Shown here: one piece after another, positions 16,684-25,845 of the stretch | Layout: every line of letters begins with the position of its first letter | Numbering within the stretch: position 1 is the stretch's first letter | DNA from: CAADGU01 sp035444285 | GTDB lineage: Bacteria; Chloroflexota; Anaerolineae; Promineifilales; Promineifilaceae | Direction: 5' to 3' | Length of the DNA: 64,000 bases | NCBI GenBank assembly: GCA_035444285.1 | Contig: DAOMOK010000004.1 | Location: forward strand, 387,464 to 451,463 | The notes under the pieces: generated by a model | What the model was told of the DNA's origin: nothing | The model's database searches: none | The model's input: only the letters and a program-made list of their open reading frames with translations | Position numbers and translations under genes: made by a program

Positions 16684-17603
16684 TACTCATCAAGATCATT
16701 GAACAGGTCCGCCAGCCCTTGCTCCCACACATCACCCAGGGGGGTGAACGGCCGTTCCGTGAACTGTTCCGAGATTTGCGCCATAATCCCCCGGACATTA
16801 ATCTGAGGTATTTTGTCGGCTAACTCTTCTATTTCTTCGTCTAACGCCGCCAGGAGATACTGGCTTTTTTGTTCCAGGTCGCTCAGGTTCAGCCTCAAGT
16901 CAAAAAGGCGGTTCAGGCGGCGCATAATGTCCAGCCAGGCTTTGTAATCCTGCTCAATGCGCACTTCTCGCCCGGCAGCCCCCAATTGGGAAAAATCGTA
17001 GTTGGGCACAAAACCATAAAACGCCTGCAAAGGCATCCCCTCCCGTTCTGCCCGATCTACCAGATAAGAGCCAATAGAGGCGCCGCCTTCATAATCGGAA
17101 AAGCGGACGGCATATTGGCTCAATTCCGCCTTCATCTCTGGCAGGCTGTAAATGCAGCCCACTTCCCGGTCTTTGTCATAGGGCACCGGGCCATAAACGC
17201 CGCCCAACGAAGCAATACGTTGCACATCCAGAGCATGGGCCATTGCAAAAAAGGCTATGGCGTACCGATCAATATCCAGGTGCGGTTCGTCCCCCAGGAA
17301 GATGAGCAGACCTTTACCCCCAGTTTCGGTGAAGTATAGCTCGTTACGTCGCTGCTCCAGGTTGCGGCGGTAGCCATCCTCAAAACGCACCACCGGGCGC
17401 AGCAGATGGTGCGCGCCTGGTAGTTGAAACAGATAAAAGCCGTCGGGTTTGATTTCCCCAATCAAGCGGGCATTTGTCTGTTTGATGAGGTATTGTGGCA
17501 GGCCAGAAGAAATGCTGCCGGCGTCAGCCCACTGTCGCCACCCGGCAATCATGACCATTTCTCTGGCAGTTGGTGTTTCCCAAATTTCTACCGTGTCGTT
17601 CAT
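16683..17603 (-). CDS. PAC2 family protein
   Basis: A 306-residue protein of the PAC2 (proteasome assembly chaperone 2-like) family, widespread in actinobacteria, archaea and Chloroflexota. Visible family blocks are the N-terminal MVMIAGWRQWADAGS, the strand GLLIFLGDEPHLDIDRY, the SLGGVYGPVPYDK loop and the GGASIGSYLVDRAEREGMP region. The last 80 residues are helical and charged, as in ATP-grasp/proteasome-linked members. The function in bacteria is not settled. No partner gene (such as proteasome subunits) is nearby, and the start at 17603 has no strong ribosome-binding site. Confidence 0.85.
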   Translation of the reverse strand: MNDTVEIWETPTAREMVMIAGWRQWADAGSISSGLPQYLIKQTNARLIGEIKPDGFYLFQLPGAHHLLRPVVRFEDGYRRNLEQRRNELYFTETGGKGLLIFLGDEPHLDIDRYAIAFFAMAHALDVQRIASLGGVYGPVPYDKDREVGCIYSLPEMKAELSQYAVRFSDYEGGASIGSYLVDRAEREGMPLQAFYGFVPNYDFSQLGAAGREVRIEQDYKAWLDIMRRLNRLFDLRLNLSDLEQKSQYLLAALDEEIEELADKIPQINVRGIMAQISEQFTERPFTPLGDVWEQGLADLFNDLDE

Positions 17604-17728
17604 AGGTGACTTGAAAAATACACGGAACGGAACAATTTTGCAAAATTGCCTGCATACACAGGGAAAAACGGTCTGGCTGGCGACTCTACCCTGTGTCTGG
17701 CCTCGCTTATGGTTTATATTAACTGGCC

Positions 17729-17758
17729 TTGATTGGATAGACCAGAAATTGTTACAAT
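17729..17758 (+). promoter_or_regulatory. Putative sigma-70 promoter for the 17812 gene
   Basis: TTGATT, an 18-bp spacer and TACAAT, 53 bp before the start codon at 17812. Confidence 0.5.
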
Positions 17759-17811
17759 GGGAAAAGGTTTAATCTGACAACTTTCCACCCTATTGTCTTC
17801 CCAAGAAGCTT

Positions 17812-18141
17812 ATGTCTGAAGCGACAACGAACTCATTTCTTGTTCATACGGGCCAATCAGCCGAGGTACTGTTAGCCTGGTATTTTCAGCGCAACGGGTA
17901 CGTTCGCGTCGTCAATGAAGAGCGCAGACAACAACTTGGTCAGATGTATAAAAAAGGTTATGAAGTTCGCCTGGTTGTAAATAATGAGAAGGAACTTGCG
18001 CATATCCGTCATTTGCTAGAGCAAATTGGTTTTAAGGCAGGTAAACCATTCCAAAAACATTGTCGAATAGTTCAGCCTGTATACGGTAAACGAAGTGTAG
18101 AATGGTTTTCAAAATGGGCAGGCATTAACGCTCCAGAGTAA
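17812..18141 (+). CDS. Small basic protein of unknown function
   Basis: A 109-residue protein I do not recognise. It has a helical start, a basic centre (QMYKKGYEVRLVVNNEKELAHIR with a beta-alpha pattern) and a C-terminal part rich in Lys, His and aromatic residues ending in WFSKWAG. It lies alone between two minus-strand genes, with a reasonable promoter (TTGATT-18-TACAAT) upstream. Its codon use resembles the neighbours but it is somewhat AT-richer. A nucleic-acid-binding role is possible from the charge, but that is a guess. Confidence 0.6.
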   Translation: MSEATTNSFLVHTGQSAEVLLAWYFQRNGYVRVVNEERRQQLGQMYKKGYEVRLVVNNEKELAHIRHLLEQIGFKAGKPFQKHCRIVQPVYGKRSVEWFSKWAGINAPE

Positions 18142-18181
18142 CTTTGAAGCCCCGATAGACCAATATTGGCGTCGGAGTTTT

Positions 18182-19534
18182 TCAATCTGCCCGGCGTTGG
18201 ATCATCTCGGCCACGCGCTGCCCACTTTCGACGGCCCCTTCCATGTAGCCCTGGTGTACGGCCGTATGCTCCCCTGCCACATACACCCGCCCCACCGGTT
18301 CACGGAGGGCCTGCCAGTGAGCGGTCACATCTCCCGGCTGGAATAAGGTGTAGCCGCCCTGGGTAAATGGCTCATTCAGCCAGGCCATGGTGCGGGTGTG
18401 GCTGACCAGCGCTGCTGAGCCAGGGAAAAGCTGATCGAGTTGGGTCACGGCCGTCTCGATCCTTTCCCGCTCATTCATTGCTGAAAAATCCGCACCCGCT
18501 TTGGCTCCGGTGTAAACCGTCAGGATGCCGCTCGCGCCGGCCTGGGTGATGGTGGGCTGCCAGGTGCAGGTGATGGGCCGGTCGGTGAGCAGGCTGCCGC
18601 GCCAGTTCACATCTTCCCAAAAACGCCGCCGGTATTGGATGATCACTTTGGTGACGGGGGCGCAGTTCAAGTTATGGAACGCTGTCTGGTGGGCAACTGG
18701 CAGCGGTGGATCAAAGGTGATCTGACGCGCCGGGCCAGGCGGAACTGCCAATACCACGTAGTGGGTTTCTATAGTATGCGTTTGTCCATTTTGCCGGAAG
18801 GTAACAGATGCGCCGGATTCATTTTGCTGCACGGCCGTGACCACTGCCTCTAAACGCACATCTGGCAGTTCCGCCGCCATCCGCCGCGGAATCTGGTCCA
18901 CGCCGCCCCGCACCCGATAACTTTCGCCCTCGTCAGTGGGATCGCCGTAATACAGCGCACCCCAACGGGCCAGTTCCAGCAGCGAAAGCTGGTCGGGTTC
19001 GGCCAGATATTCAGAGCGCAGGCGGGTGATGATGACTGTTTTGGCAAAAGGATGCACATCCAGACCGTTGAGCCAATCACCGGCTGACTGCCGGTCTAAT
19101 TCTGCAGCGCGTGGGGCAGTGAGCGGATTGGTGGGGTCGGGCACGGCCGTGCCCAGTTTAGCTAATTCTCGCCACACCTGTTCAATTTCGGCTGCCAGAT
19201 CAAAACCCCACAGCGCCACATCATCTGCTTCGCCGTGTTTGCCCGCCAGGGCAATGCGGCGGGTCCACTCGCCCATACCGCGCACGGGGTCGAGCGCCAG
19301 GCCAAATTCCTGCGCCAATGCCAGCATACGGCCGTGAATATCCTCGATAAACTCGCCACCGGCTTCCGCATACTGCCCCTCAGCAAAACCATCGCGGAAG
19401 GTGTAGGCTCTGCCGCCCACGCGCGACCGTGCTTCCAGGACGGTAGTCAGCCAACCCGCGTGATGTAAATCGCGCGCGGTCGCCAATCCGGCCAGCCCTG
19501 CGCCAATGATGGTGATGTGTTTTGTTGCGGTCAT
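18182..19534 (-). CDS. FAD-dependent amine oxidase (flavin monoamine oxidase family)
   Basis: A 450-residue flavoprotein. The FAD-binding dinucleotide motif ITIIGAGLAGLATARDL begins at about residue 6, followed by the GG-motif VLEARSRVGGRAYTF. The C-terminus has VYVAGEHTAVHQGYMEGAVESG, the second FAD contact typical of monoamine oxidases and protoporphyrinogen oxidases. It probably oxidises an amine or a polyene substrate; which one cannot be told. An in-frame start at 19561 adds nine residues; I chose 19534 because the Rossmann motif then starts at the usual distance. Neither start has a clear Shine-Dalgarno sequence. Confidence 0.88.
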   Translation of the reverse strand: MTATKHITIIGAGLAGLATARDLHHAGWLTTVLEARSRVGGRAYTFRDGFAEGQYAEAGGEFIEDIHGRMLALAQEFGLALDPVRGMGEWTRRIALAGKHGEADDVALWGFDLAAEIEQVWRELAKLGTAVPDPTNPLTAPRAAELDRQSAGDWLNGLDVHPFAKTVIITRLRSEYLAEPDQLSLLELARWGALYYGDPTDEGESYRVRGGVDQIPRRMAAELPDVRLEAVVTAVQQNESGASVTFRQNGQTHTIETHYVVLAVPPGPARQITFDPPLPVAHQTAFHNLNCAPVTKVIIQYRRRFWEDVNWRGSLLTDRPITCTWQPTITQAGASGILTVYTGAKAGADFSAMNERERIETAVTQLDQLFPGSAALVSHTRTMAWLNEPFTQGGYTLFQPGDVTAHWQALREPVGRVYVAGEHTAVHQGYMEGAVESGQRVAEMIQRRAD

Positions 19535-19596
19535 ATAATGGTGAGACATCCGAATTCTCAACGACCTTTGGTCGCCGAAATCGGATGTCTTATGGC

Positions 19597-20961
19597 TCAG
19601 TGGCCGAACCTCTCAATAATCCGTGCCGTATGCTTCGTTCCCTGGAGGAAGTTCTCAATCGTCATGTTTTCGTTGGGGGCATGGACGTTGCTGCCGGGGT
19701 AGCCCACCCCGGCGGAGACCAGCGGCAGCCCTAGGGTGTGGATAAAAGGGTAGTTCGGCCCGCTGCCGCCAATAATAGGTTCGATGATGGGGTCACGGCC
19801 GTATACCTGCACGGCCGTCTCATTGGCGATCTGCACAAACGGATCATCCGGGTCAACCTTAGCCGGGCGACCGCCGCCCAGGAATTGGATATGCACATCC
19901 TGAAAGCCCTGCGCGTCCAGATGCGCCCGTAACTTGCGCAATACCTCCTGAGGCGTCTGATTGGGCACCAGGCGGAAGTCCACTTTGGCGCTGGCTCTGG
20001 CAGGCAACACTGTTTTGGAACCGACACCCTGGTAGCCAGACGTGAGGCCGCAAATGGTGCAGGTGGGTTCAAACACGGCCGTGCGCTGCAAAGGCAAACC
20101 ACCTTCCAGTCCCAACAAAAATTCCTGCACGCCATACATCTCTTTCAGTTCATCGGCTTCTTCGGGCAGCCGTGACAGCAGTTCCAGGTCGCGCGGGCTG
20201 GGCGGCAGTACGTTTTCGTAGAAGCCGGGGATGAGGACGCGCTCGAACTGGTCTTTGAGGGTGCTGAGCGCCCAGGTGAGCCGCCAGGCGGCATTGGGAA
20301 AGATGGAGCCACCCAGGCCGGAATGGGCGTCGCGGCTGAGTGATTGTACGGACAGTTCCACGTAACAAATGCCACGCATACCCAGTGCTTGCCGGGGACG
20401 GCCGTCGTAATCCACCCCGCCAAATTCCCAGATGCAGGCATCGGCCGCCAGCAACTCCTGATGCTGTTCCACAAAAGCGGGCATGTTGGGACTGCCAATC
20501 TCTTCCTCGCCTTCGATAATGAATTTGACGCGACAAGGCAATTCCCCCATCACGTCACGCACAGCCGCCAGCGCCGCCAGACGGCAAATGATGTGTCCCT
20601 TGTCGTCGCTGACGCCGCGCGCGTAGAGGACGCCGTCTCGTTCTGTGAGGGTGAAGGGTTCGGAGTCCCACAGGTCGAGTGGATCGGGCGGCTGCACATC
20701 GTAATGCAGATAAAAGAGCAGGGTCTTGTCGCTGGCGCCCGCACCTTCGCCGACGACGACAGGGTAGCCATCAGAGGGCAGCACCTCGGCGGTGTAGCCT
20801 TGTTCACGTAGCATGGTAGCCACCAGTTGGGCACACTCGTCAATGCCAAAATTTTGCGCCGAAACGCTGGGCTGGGCGCACAACCGCGCCAGTTGTCCTT
20901 TCCAATACTCCATGTTTTGCTCGATGTGAGCGTCTATTTTTTGTAATATGTTGTTGGTCAT
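19597..20961 (-). CDS. M20 family dipeptidase/peptidase
   Basis: A 454-residue dizinc exopeptidase of the M20 family (carnosinase/PepV-like). Metal and catalytic motifs are in order: HYDVQPPDP (first His and catalytic Asp), GVSDDKGH (bridging Asp), EGEEEIGS (catalytic and metal Glu pair), and a late histidine in the GSGPNYPFIHTLGLP segment. The dimerisation domain in the middle is present at normal length. It is likely a cytoplasmic dipeptidase. GAGGAAC precedes ATG 20961. The downstream oxidase gene is 62 bp away on the same strand. Confidence 0.92.
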   Translation of the reverse strand: MTNNILQKIDAHIEQNMEYWKGQLARLCAQPSVSAQNFGIDECAQLVATMLREQGYTAEVLPSDGYPVVVGEGAGASDKTLLFYLHYDVQPPDPLDLWDSEPFTLTERDGVLYARGVSDDKGHIICRLAALAAVRDVMGELPCRVKFIIEGEEEIGSPNMPAFVEQHQELLAADACIWEFGGVDYDGRPRQALGMRGICYVELSVQSLSRDAHSGLGGSIFPNAAWRLTWALSTLKDQFERVLIPGFYENVLPPSPRDLELLSRLPEEADELKEMYGVQEFLLGLEGGLPLQRTAVFEPTCTICGLTSGYQGVGSKTVLPARASAKVDFRLVPNQTPQEVLRKLRAHLDAQGFQDVHIQFLGGGRPAKVDPDDPFVQIANETAVQVYGRDPIIEPIIGGSGPNYPFIHTLGLPLVSAGVGYPGSNVHAPNENMTIENFLQGTKHTARIIERFGH

Positions 20962-20972
20962 TGTTCCTCGTA

Positions 20973-21146
20973 AATGAGATTGGAGATTCGGTAATGTCTC
21001 TACTTTTTCGCCATAACTACAGCGGATAAAGAAATGAACGGATTACTCTCTGGAAATTTATCCGCTTATTTCCCCATCCGTTATAGTCTTAAGGGAGTGG
21101 CGAAAACTTCTTGACACTAACGAGATTCAATCTCCATTCTCTAAAT
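20973..21146. repeat. Intergenic inverted repeats
   Basis: An outer GAGATTGGAGATT arm near 20976 pairs loosely with AATCTCCATTCTCT near 21128. Inside it a second inverted repeat (CCATAACTACAGCGGATAAA near 21010 against TTTATCCGCT and ATCCGTTATAG near 21057-21087) could fold. No gene is visible. Confidence 0.5.
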
Positions 21147-21741
21147 GACTTGTATCATTCAGGCGTGTCAGATACGCGCCATGATCAGTGACTTCAATAA
21201 CGCTGAGGCCGGTGTTGCCACGTAGGGAGAAACGGCCGTACTCCGTCCCATTCAGCCCAATCACTTCGCGGATGAGTGTGTGCAGCGTGCCGCCGTGTGA
21301 CACAATGGCCACCATCTGGCCTTTGTATTCGGTTAACACCTTTTCATAAGCCGTCAGGGCGCGGGTGCGCAGCGCGGGAAACGCTTCGCCATTGGGTGGG
21401 TCAATGAGGCCACGCGGCGATTGTGTCCACAGTTCAGGGAAGCGGGTGCGAACTTCATTGGTTGTCATGCCACTAAAATCGCCGACATGCCGTTCGCGCC
21501 AGAGGGGGTCGAAAATGGGTTGCAGGTTGTGGGGGGTGGCGAGGGCGACGGCCGTTTGCGTACACCGCTGCAAGTCACTGCTAATAATGGCGTCAAGGGG
21601 CCAGCTTGCCAGACGGTTTGCCAGAGCGGCTGCCTGTTGCAAGCCGGTCTCATTGAGTGGGATGTCGGCGTGACCCTGCCAGCGTTGGGCCATATTCCAA
21701 TCGGTCACGCCGTGGCGAATCAGGAGTAAAGTTGTGGTCAT
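21127..21741 (-). CDS. Histidine phosphatase family protein (phosphoglycerate mutase-like)
   Basis: A 204-residue member of the histidine phosphatase superfamily. The phospho-accepting RHG motif is in LLIRHGVTDWN (residues 7-17), the second catalytic His is in SHGGTLHTL, and the acid Glu is in WRERHVGDFSG. It resembles cobalamin/alpha-ribazole phosphatase (CobC) and broad-specificity PhoE more than glycolytic mutases, but substrate cannot be assigned without the cobalamin context, which is absent here. It follows the kinase gene on the same strand, with about 200 bp between. Confidence 0.88.
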   Translation of the reverse strand: MTTTLLLIRHGVTDWNMAQRWQGHADIPLNETGLQQAAALANRLASWPLDAIISSDLQRCTQTAVALATPHNLQPIFDPLWRERHVGDFSGMTTNEVRTRFPELWTQSPRGLIDPPNGEAFPALRTRALTAYEKVLTEYKGQMVAIVSHGGTLHTLIREVIGLNGTEYGRFSLRGNTGLSVIEVTDHGAYLTRLNDTSHLENGD

Positions 21742-21946
21742 AAAACAGCCTTTGAAAGTGGATTAAACGCAGAGACGCGGAGGCGCAGACATTGCAGACC
21801 TGAGCGTCTTTTGCGTGGACAAGCGGGGATTGTACGCATTTGAGGGAATGGGAGCTAGTCCAGTCCTATCCTGCCACGTTTGAGCATAACTGACCGCAAT
21901 ATCGTCATATGTTTGGCGAGTTTGCGTCACTTCGCCTACACGTATC

Positions 21947-24598
21947 TCAGTTTTTCCACACGGCGCACCGCTTGTCAATGGCTGATACATTGGTGACGTT
22001 ACGCTGGTTGGTTCCATCGCTGTTGGCGACAAAGATGTCGTTAATGCCAGGGCCAATCGGCTTGCGATACAAAATCATACTGCCGTCCTGGGAAAAACGA
22101 GGTTCAAAGGCGGTGGGGATGATCTGGTTGTAGCTGCCATTGAGGAATGCCTGATGCACTGTATCCCCTACGACAAAGAGGAAATTGTTGCTTGTTGGCG
22201 ACCAACGAATCCCTTCAGGCCGGTCAATGGCCCCTTGATACACAAAAATGGTATCGGTAGCCCCGGCGGCGCGTAAGGAGATGGAATAGGTATTATCTGC
22301 CACCTGATTGGTGATCACTTCCATCTGCCCATTGGGCGCGGCGCAGACGGTGACGCCGCCAGCGATGATGCCGCAGAACGGCCCAAAATAGAGGTTGTAC
22401 GTTTGCCCGGCGATGGTGCTGGCGGGACTATTGCACGTATCGCTGGCCATCGTGCCCAGTTCAACGGGGGATGTCCAGGTGGGATCGGTGGTCAGCAGGG
22501 TGTTGCCGGAACTGTAGAGGATGCGGCCAACGGTGCCAGGGTTGGCCGGAGCGGAACTTTCAGTAGTGGGCACGGCCGTGCCGCCCGGTGTGGGTGTGGC
22601 CGATGAGGGCGTAGGCGTAGGGCCGCCGGGTGACAACGTTGTCGCCGTTAGATCATCCAGATAAATGACGCCCTGCCCGATGAAGGCATTGTCTTTGTCA
22701 TCCAACACAAAACCACGGAAGGAGATGGGGTAATTCACATCGGGGTCATTGCCGCCGCTGATGACCGTCCAGGGCCAGCTCTGGCTGGTGTCAATATAGC
22801 CGGTCATCTGCCGCCAGCCGGTGTGCGTGACGCGGCCAAACGGTACCTGCCAGGTCTGCCCACCGGCATCCCGAATCCAGGCATTGAGAAAATGGCCGCT
22901 GCCATCGCCATAGACCCACAGTTGCAGCGCCGTGGGGCTGCCGCTGATGGCATTGTTCTGCATGAAAACGACGTAATCGTTGTCCGGCGTATCGAAATGA
23001 TATTCCAGTTTGCCGGAGGCGGCGCCGCTGCGCGCCTGCGCGGTAGAGCGAGTAAAACTGCCATTGGCTTCATTGCCGCGCACCCACAGGCCAAAGCTTT
23101 CAAACCCCATGGGCAGCCCTTCACCGCTGCTGGCGTTGCCGGTGGGGTTAGAGGAGCCGCCGGAACTGCTGGTGGCGGCAGTGGGCGGTACGGCCGTTGG
23201 CGACGCCGCCGGCGCGGTCGCTTGAACCGCCTGCGAGGCTGTTGGCGTGTTTGTTGGCGTTGCCGATGACGTGACTGTTTCTGTCGGGTTAACGGTTGGT
23301 GTTTCGGTAGGTGTATGGCTGGGCGTAGGCGTAGCGCTTAGCGCCGCTTCCAGTGTGGCTAATGCAGATAGTACCTCATCAAAAGGGGTTTCGGTGGGTG
23401 GAGCAAATGTTGCTGTAAGGGTTGGAGCTTCGGTGGCAACGGCTACGGACATGGGGGTGATGGTCGGTGTGGGCGGCGTCAGAAGCGCCTGACGCAATGG
23501 CCCGGCAGCAAACGCTCCCCCGGCAAAGACGGCCAGCAGCAGGACAATGAGAGCGGGAATGAGCCAGGACGGCCGTTTCTTAACGGCTGGCGGTGGGGGG
23601 GCTACGGCCGTTTCACTGACCGGGCTGGCAATCTGGGTGGCGGGAATGGGGGTGTGGCGAATCAGTTTTTCACGGGTGAGCAGTTGGGCATCTGTGCCTG
23701 GTTGAGTGCCGACCCAGGTTCCCAGGGCGTCCACCTGGTCGGCGGCCCTTTCGGCCACCAGGGCTTCATCCAGCGCGTGTAGCAGTTCGGCGGCGGTCTG
23801 GTAACGGTATTGGGCGTCTTTTTCCAGACATTTTTGCAGCACCAGCCAGGTGGTGTAGGTGATATCCGGTCGGATTTCGGTGATGGGGCGGGGTGGGGTG
23901 TTCAGGTGTTGGTTGAGGACGGCCCAGGGGGTGTCGCCGTCAAAGAGGCGGCGGCCCGAAAACAGTTCATAGAAGATGACGCCCAGGGAGTAGATGTCGG
24001 AACGGCCGTCAACGTGGCTGGAGGTGGCCTGCTCTGGAGACATATAGGTGGGCGTGCCTACCAGGGCATGGGTGCGGGTTAGCCCCGGCTTGTCTTGCAC
24101 CTGGGCAATACCCAGGTCGGTGAGAACCGGCGTGCCATCTTCGCGCAGCAAAATGTTGCTGGGTTTAATGTCCCGGTGGACAACACCGGCCCTGTGGGCT
24201 ACATCCAGCGCCTCGGCGACCTGGTGCACAATGCCAATGGCGGTGGTGGTGTCCAGAAGTTTGCCGACTTTGGCAAGTTCCACCAGTTTATCTTGTAACG
24301 TGCCGCCAGGGATGTACTCCATAGCGATATAGTAGTGACCATCGTCGGTGACATCGGTGGTGTAAATTTGCACAATGTGGTGATGGCGCAGGCGGGCCAC
24401 CGTTTTGGCCTCGCGTTGAAAGCGCCGTACAAAATCAGGGTCACTGCCGAGGGTGGGGAAAAGCACTTTGATGGCAGCGGGTCGTTCTAACCAGGCGTCG
24501 TTTGCCAGAAATACATCTGCCATGCCACCACGTTGAATGTGCTTTTCAATAACGTAATGTCCAATTTGTTTGCCAATCCAGCTTTCTGGGTCAATCAT
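21947..24598 (-). CDS. Transmembrane Ser/Thr protein kinase with extracellular CBM-like and TolB-like parts
   Basis: An 883-residue Hanks-type kinase. The kinase domain spans about residues 15-280: glycine loop IQRGGMADVFLA, lysine in AAIKVLF, catalytic HRDIKPSN, DLG in place of DFG, and a TPTYMSPEQ activation end. One membrane helix follows (SWLIPALIVLLLAVFAGGAFA, near 350), then a long Pro/Thr/Ser-rich linker. Outside the cell there is a beta-sandwich region (FESFGLWVRGNEANGSF to YLDDLTA) like a carbohydrate-binding module, a second linker, and a C-terminal segment with TolB/WD-like blades (QDGSMILYRKP, DIFVANSDGTNQRNV). I chose ATG 24598, which has GGAG nine bases upstream, over a GTG at 24619. 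It probably senses a wall or matrix glycan. Confidence 0.9.
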   Translation of the reverse strand: MIDPESWIGKQIGHYVIEKHIQRGGMADVFLANDAWLERPAAIKVLFPTLGSDPDFVRRFQREAKTVARLRHHHIVQIYTTDVTDDGHYYIAMEYIPGGTLQDKLVELAKVGKLLDTTTAIGIVHQVAEALDVAHRAGVVHRDIKPSNILLREDGTPVLTDLGIAQVQDKPGLTRTHALVGTPTYMSPEQATSSHVDGRSDIYSLGVIFYELFSGRRLFDGDTPWAVLNQHLNTPPRPITEIRPDITYTTWLVLQKCLEKDAQYRYQTAAELLHALDEALVAERAADQVDALGTWVGTQPGTDAQLLTREKLIRHTPIPATQIASPVSETAVAPPPPAVKKRPSWLIPALIVLLLAVFAGGAFAAGPLRQALLTPPTPTITPMSVAVATEAPTLTATFAPPTETPFDEVLSALATLEAALSATPTPSHTPTETPTVNPTETVTSSATPTNTPTASQAVQATAPAASPTAVPPTAATSSSGGSSNPTGNASSGEGLPMGFESFGLWVRGNEANGSFTRSTAQARSGAASGKLEYHFDTPDNDYVVFMQNNAISGSPTALQLWVYGDGSGHFLNAWIRDAGGQTWQVPFGRVTHTGWRQMTGYIDTSQSWPWTVISGGNDPDVNYPISFRGFVLDDKDNAFIGQGVIYLDDLTATTLSPGGPTPTPSSATPTPGGTAVPTTESSAPANPGTVGRILYSSGNTLLTTDPTWTSPVELGTMASDTCNSPASTIAGQTYNLYFGPFCGIIAGGVTVCAAPNGQMEVITNQVADNTYSISLRAAGATDTIFVYQGAIDRPEGIRWSPTSNNFLFVVGDTVHQAFLNGSYNQIIPTAFEPRFSQDGSMILYRKPIGPGINDIFVANSDGTNQRNVTNVSAIDKRCAVWKN

Positions 24599-24760
24599 CA
24601 ACTTTTTCTCCGCCAACACCTATCGCTTGAAGGGGTAGCTAACTGGTTTCACTGAGCGGCATTATAGTCCATTTTATCCTGGCTGACACGGAAAGAGTGT
24701 GTTAAAGTGTTCAGGCATCCAGGTGTTTATGCTACTTAAATATCTGGATCGTACACGACA

Positions 24761-25639
24761 ATGGTTACAATTTTCCTGTTTTTCAATTTTGCGTTGATGA
24801 TCGCAATCCCGATAGGAGTGGGTTGGTTGGTTGCCCGACGCCTGCGAATTGGTTGGCACTATTTTGCAGTAGGGATGGGGGGATTTGTGCTGTCGCAGGT
24901 GTTTCACATCCCGTTCAACTGGTTGGTGCTGCAACGGTGGGTGCTGCTGCCGACGGATGTATCCATCACCATTAACTTACTCATTCTCTCCATCTTTCTC
25001 GGTTTATCGGCCGGAGTCTTTGAAGAGGTGACGCGCTGGGCTATTTACCGCTCTGGCATTAAGGACGCCCGCACCTGGGGCAAAGGGATGATGTATGGCG
25101 CGGGCTGGGGCGGCATTGAAGCGATCTTGTTAGGGGGCATCGGTTTGCTGAATTTTGCCATTTTGTTGGGAATGCAGCAGGGTCACTTTCAGGGCATGAT
25201 CCCCGCCGGGCAAGCAGAGTTGGTAACATTGCAAATTGAGGCGATGTTTGGCCTGCCCTGGTATATGACTTTGTTAGGAGCGATTGAGCGGGTGTTTGCC
25301 ATTTGTCTGCACCTGGCGCTGTCGGTGATGGTGCTGCAATGTTTTGTGCGACGGAATGGGTGGTGGTTAATGGCGGCGATTTTGTGGCACGCAACGGTGA
25401 ATGCAACGGCCGTTTTTACCATTCGTTACACCGCTCCGCTCATTGGTAACAATCAGGCCGGTTTATTGACCGAAGCCGTCATCGCTGTCTTTGCATTAGT
25501 TAGTCTGGCTATTATCTTCTGGCTGCGGACTCCAGAGCCAGGGCCGCCTGTAATTGAGCCATTACCACTGCCGCCCTCAGTGCTGCCATTCGACCACACC
25601 ATATCAGCAGAGACTCTGGAAAAAAGTAAGTATTCGTAA
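24761..25639 (+). CDS. YhfC-like family intramembrane protein (putative protease)
   Basis: A 292-residue polytopic protein with about seven to eight membrane helices. The FEEVTRW segment (near residue 87) and HATVNA (near 210) place charged residues within helices, as in the YhfC/PrsW-type and CPBP-like intramembrane metalloproteases. The overall pattern fits the YhfC family best. Its substrate is unknown. The C-terminal tail is proline-rich and probably cytoplasmic. The gene starts about 160 bp from the divergent kinase gene and is followed immediately by a 94-bp MITE-like element. Confidence 0.78.
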   Translation: MVTIFLFFNFALMIAIPIGVGWLVARRLRIGWHYFAVGMGGFVLSQVFHIPFNWLVLQRWVLLPTDVSITINLLILSIFLGLSAGVFEEVTRWAIYRSGIKDARTWGKGMMYGAGWGGIEAILLGGIGLLNFAILLGMQQGHFQGMIPAGQAELVTLQIEAMFGLPWYMTLLGAIERVFAICLHLALSVMVLQCFVRRNGWWLMAAILWHATVNATAVFTIRYTAPLIGNNQAGLLTEAVIAVFALVSLAIIFWLRTPEPGPPVIEPLPLPPSVLPFDHTISAETLEKSKYS

Positions 25640-25641
25640 GG

Positions 25642-25735
25642 GTAACCGTTCAGACCTGACAGGTTTTTAACTCGTTCAACTTGAAGCTTTGCAGGCCAAA
25701 AGCCTGTCAGGTTTCCAGAGGGGCTGAACGCTTAC
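25642..25735. mobile_element. 94-bp MITE-like element, copy 1
   Basis: Terminal inverted repeats GTAACCGTTCAG / CTGAACGCTTAC enclose inner arms AGACCTGACAGG and CCTGTCAGG. It is flanked by the direct repeat TCGTAAGG (25634-25641 and 25736-25743). It matches copy 2 at 29757-29850 in reverse orientation along all 94 bp with few differences. It encodes nothing. Confidence 0.88.
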
Positions 25736-25756
25736 TCGTAAGGGTAGTCCGATGCA

Positions 25757-25801
25757 GCCTGAGCCTGTCGAAGGCGAAACCGGGCTTCGACAGGCTCAGG
25801 C
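25757..25801. repeat. 17-bp inverted repeat (GCCTGAGCCTGTCGAAG)
   Basis: Perfect 17-bp arms at 25757-25773 and 25785-25801 enclose an 11-base loop. The CTTCGACAGGCTCAGG core resembles a palindrome I associate with several other bacterial genomes. It lies between two convergent genes and could terminate transcription. Confidence 0.85.
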
Positions 25802-25845
25802 CTCGTGGGGCTGTGTCGTTACAAAAAATCGGACTACTGGCGAGA

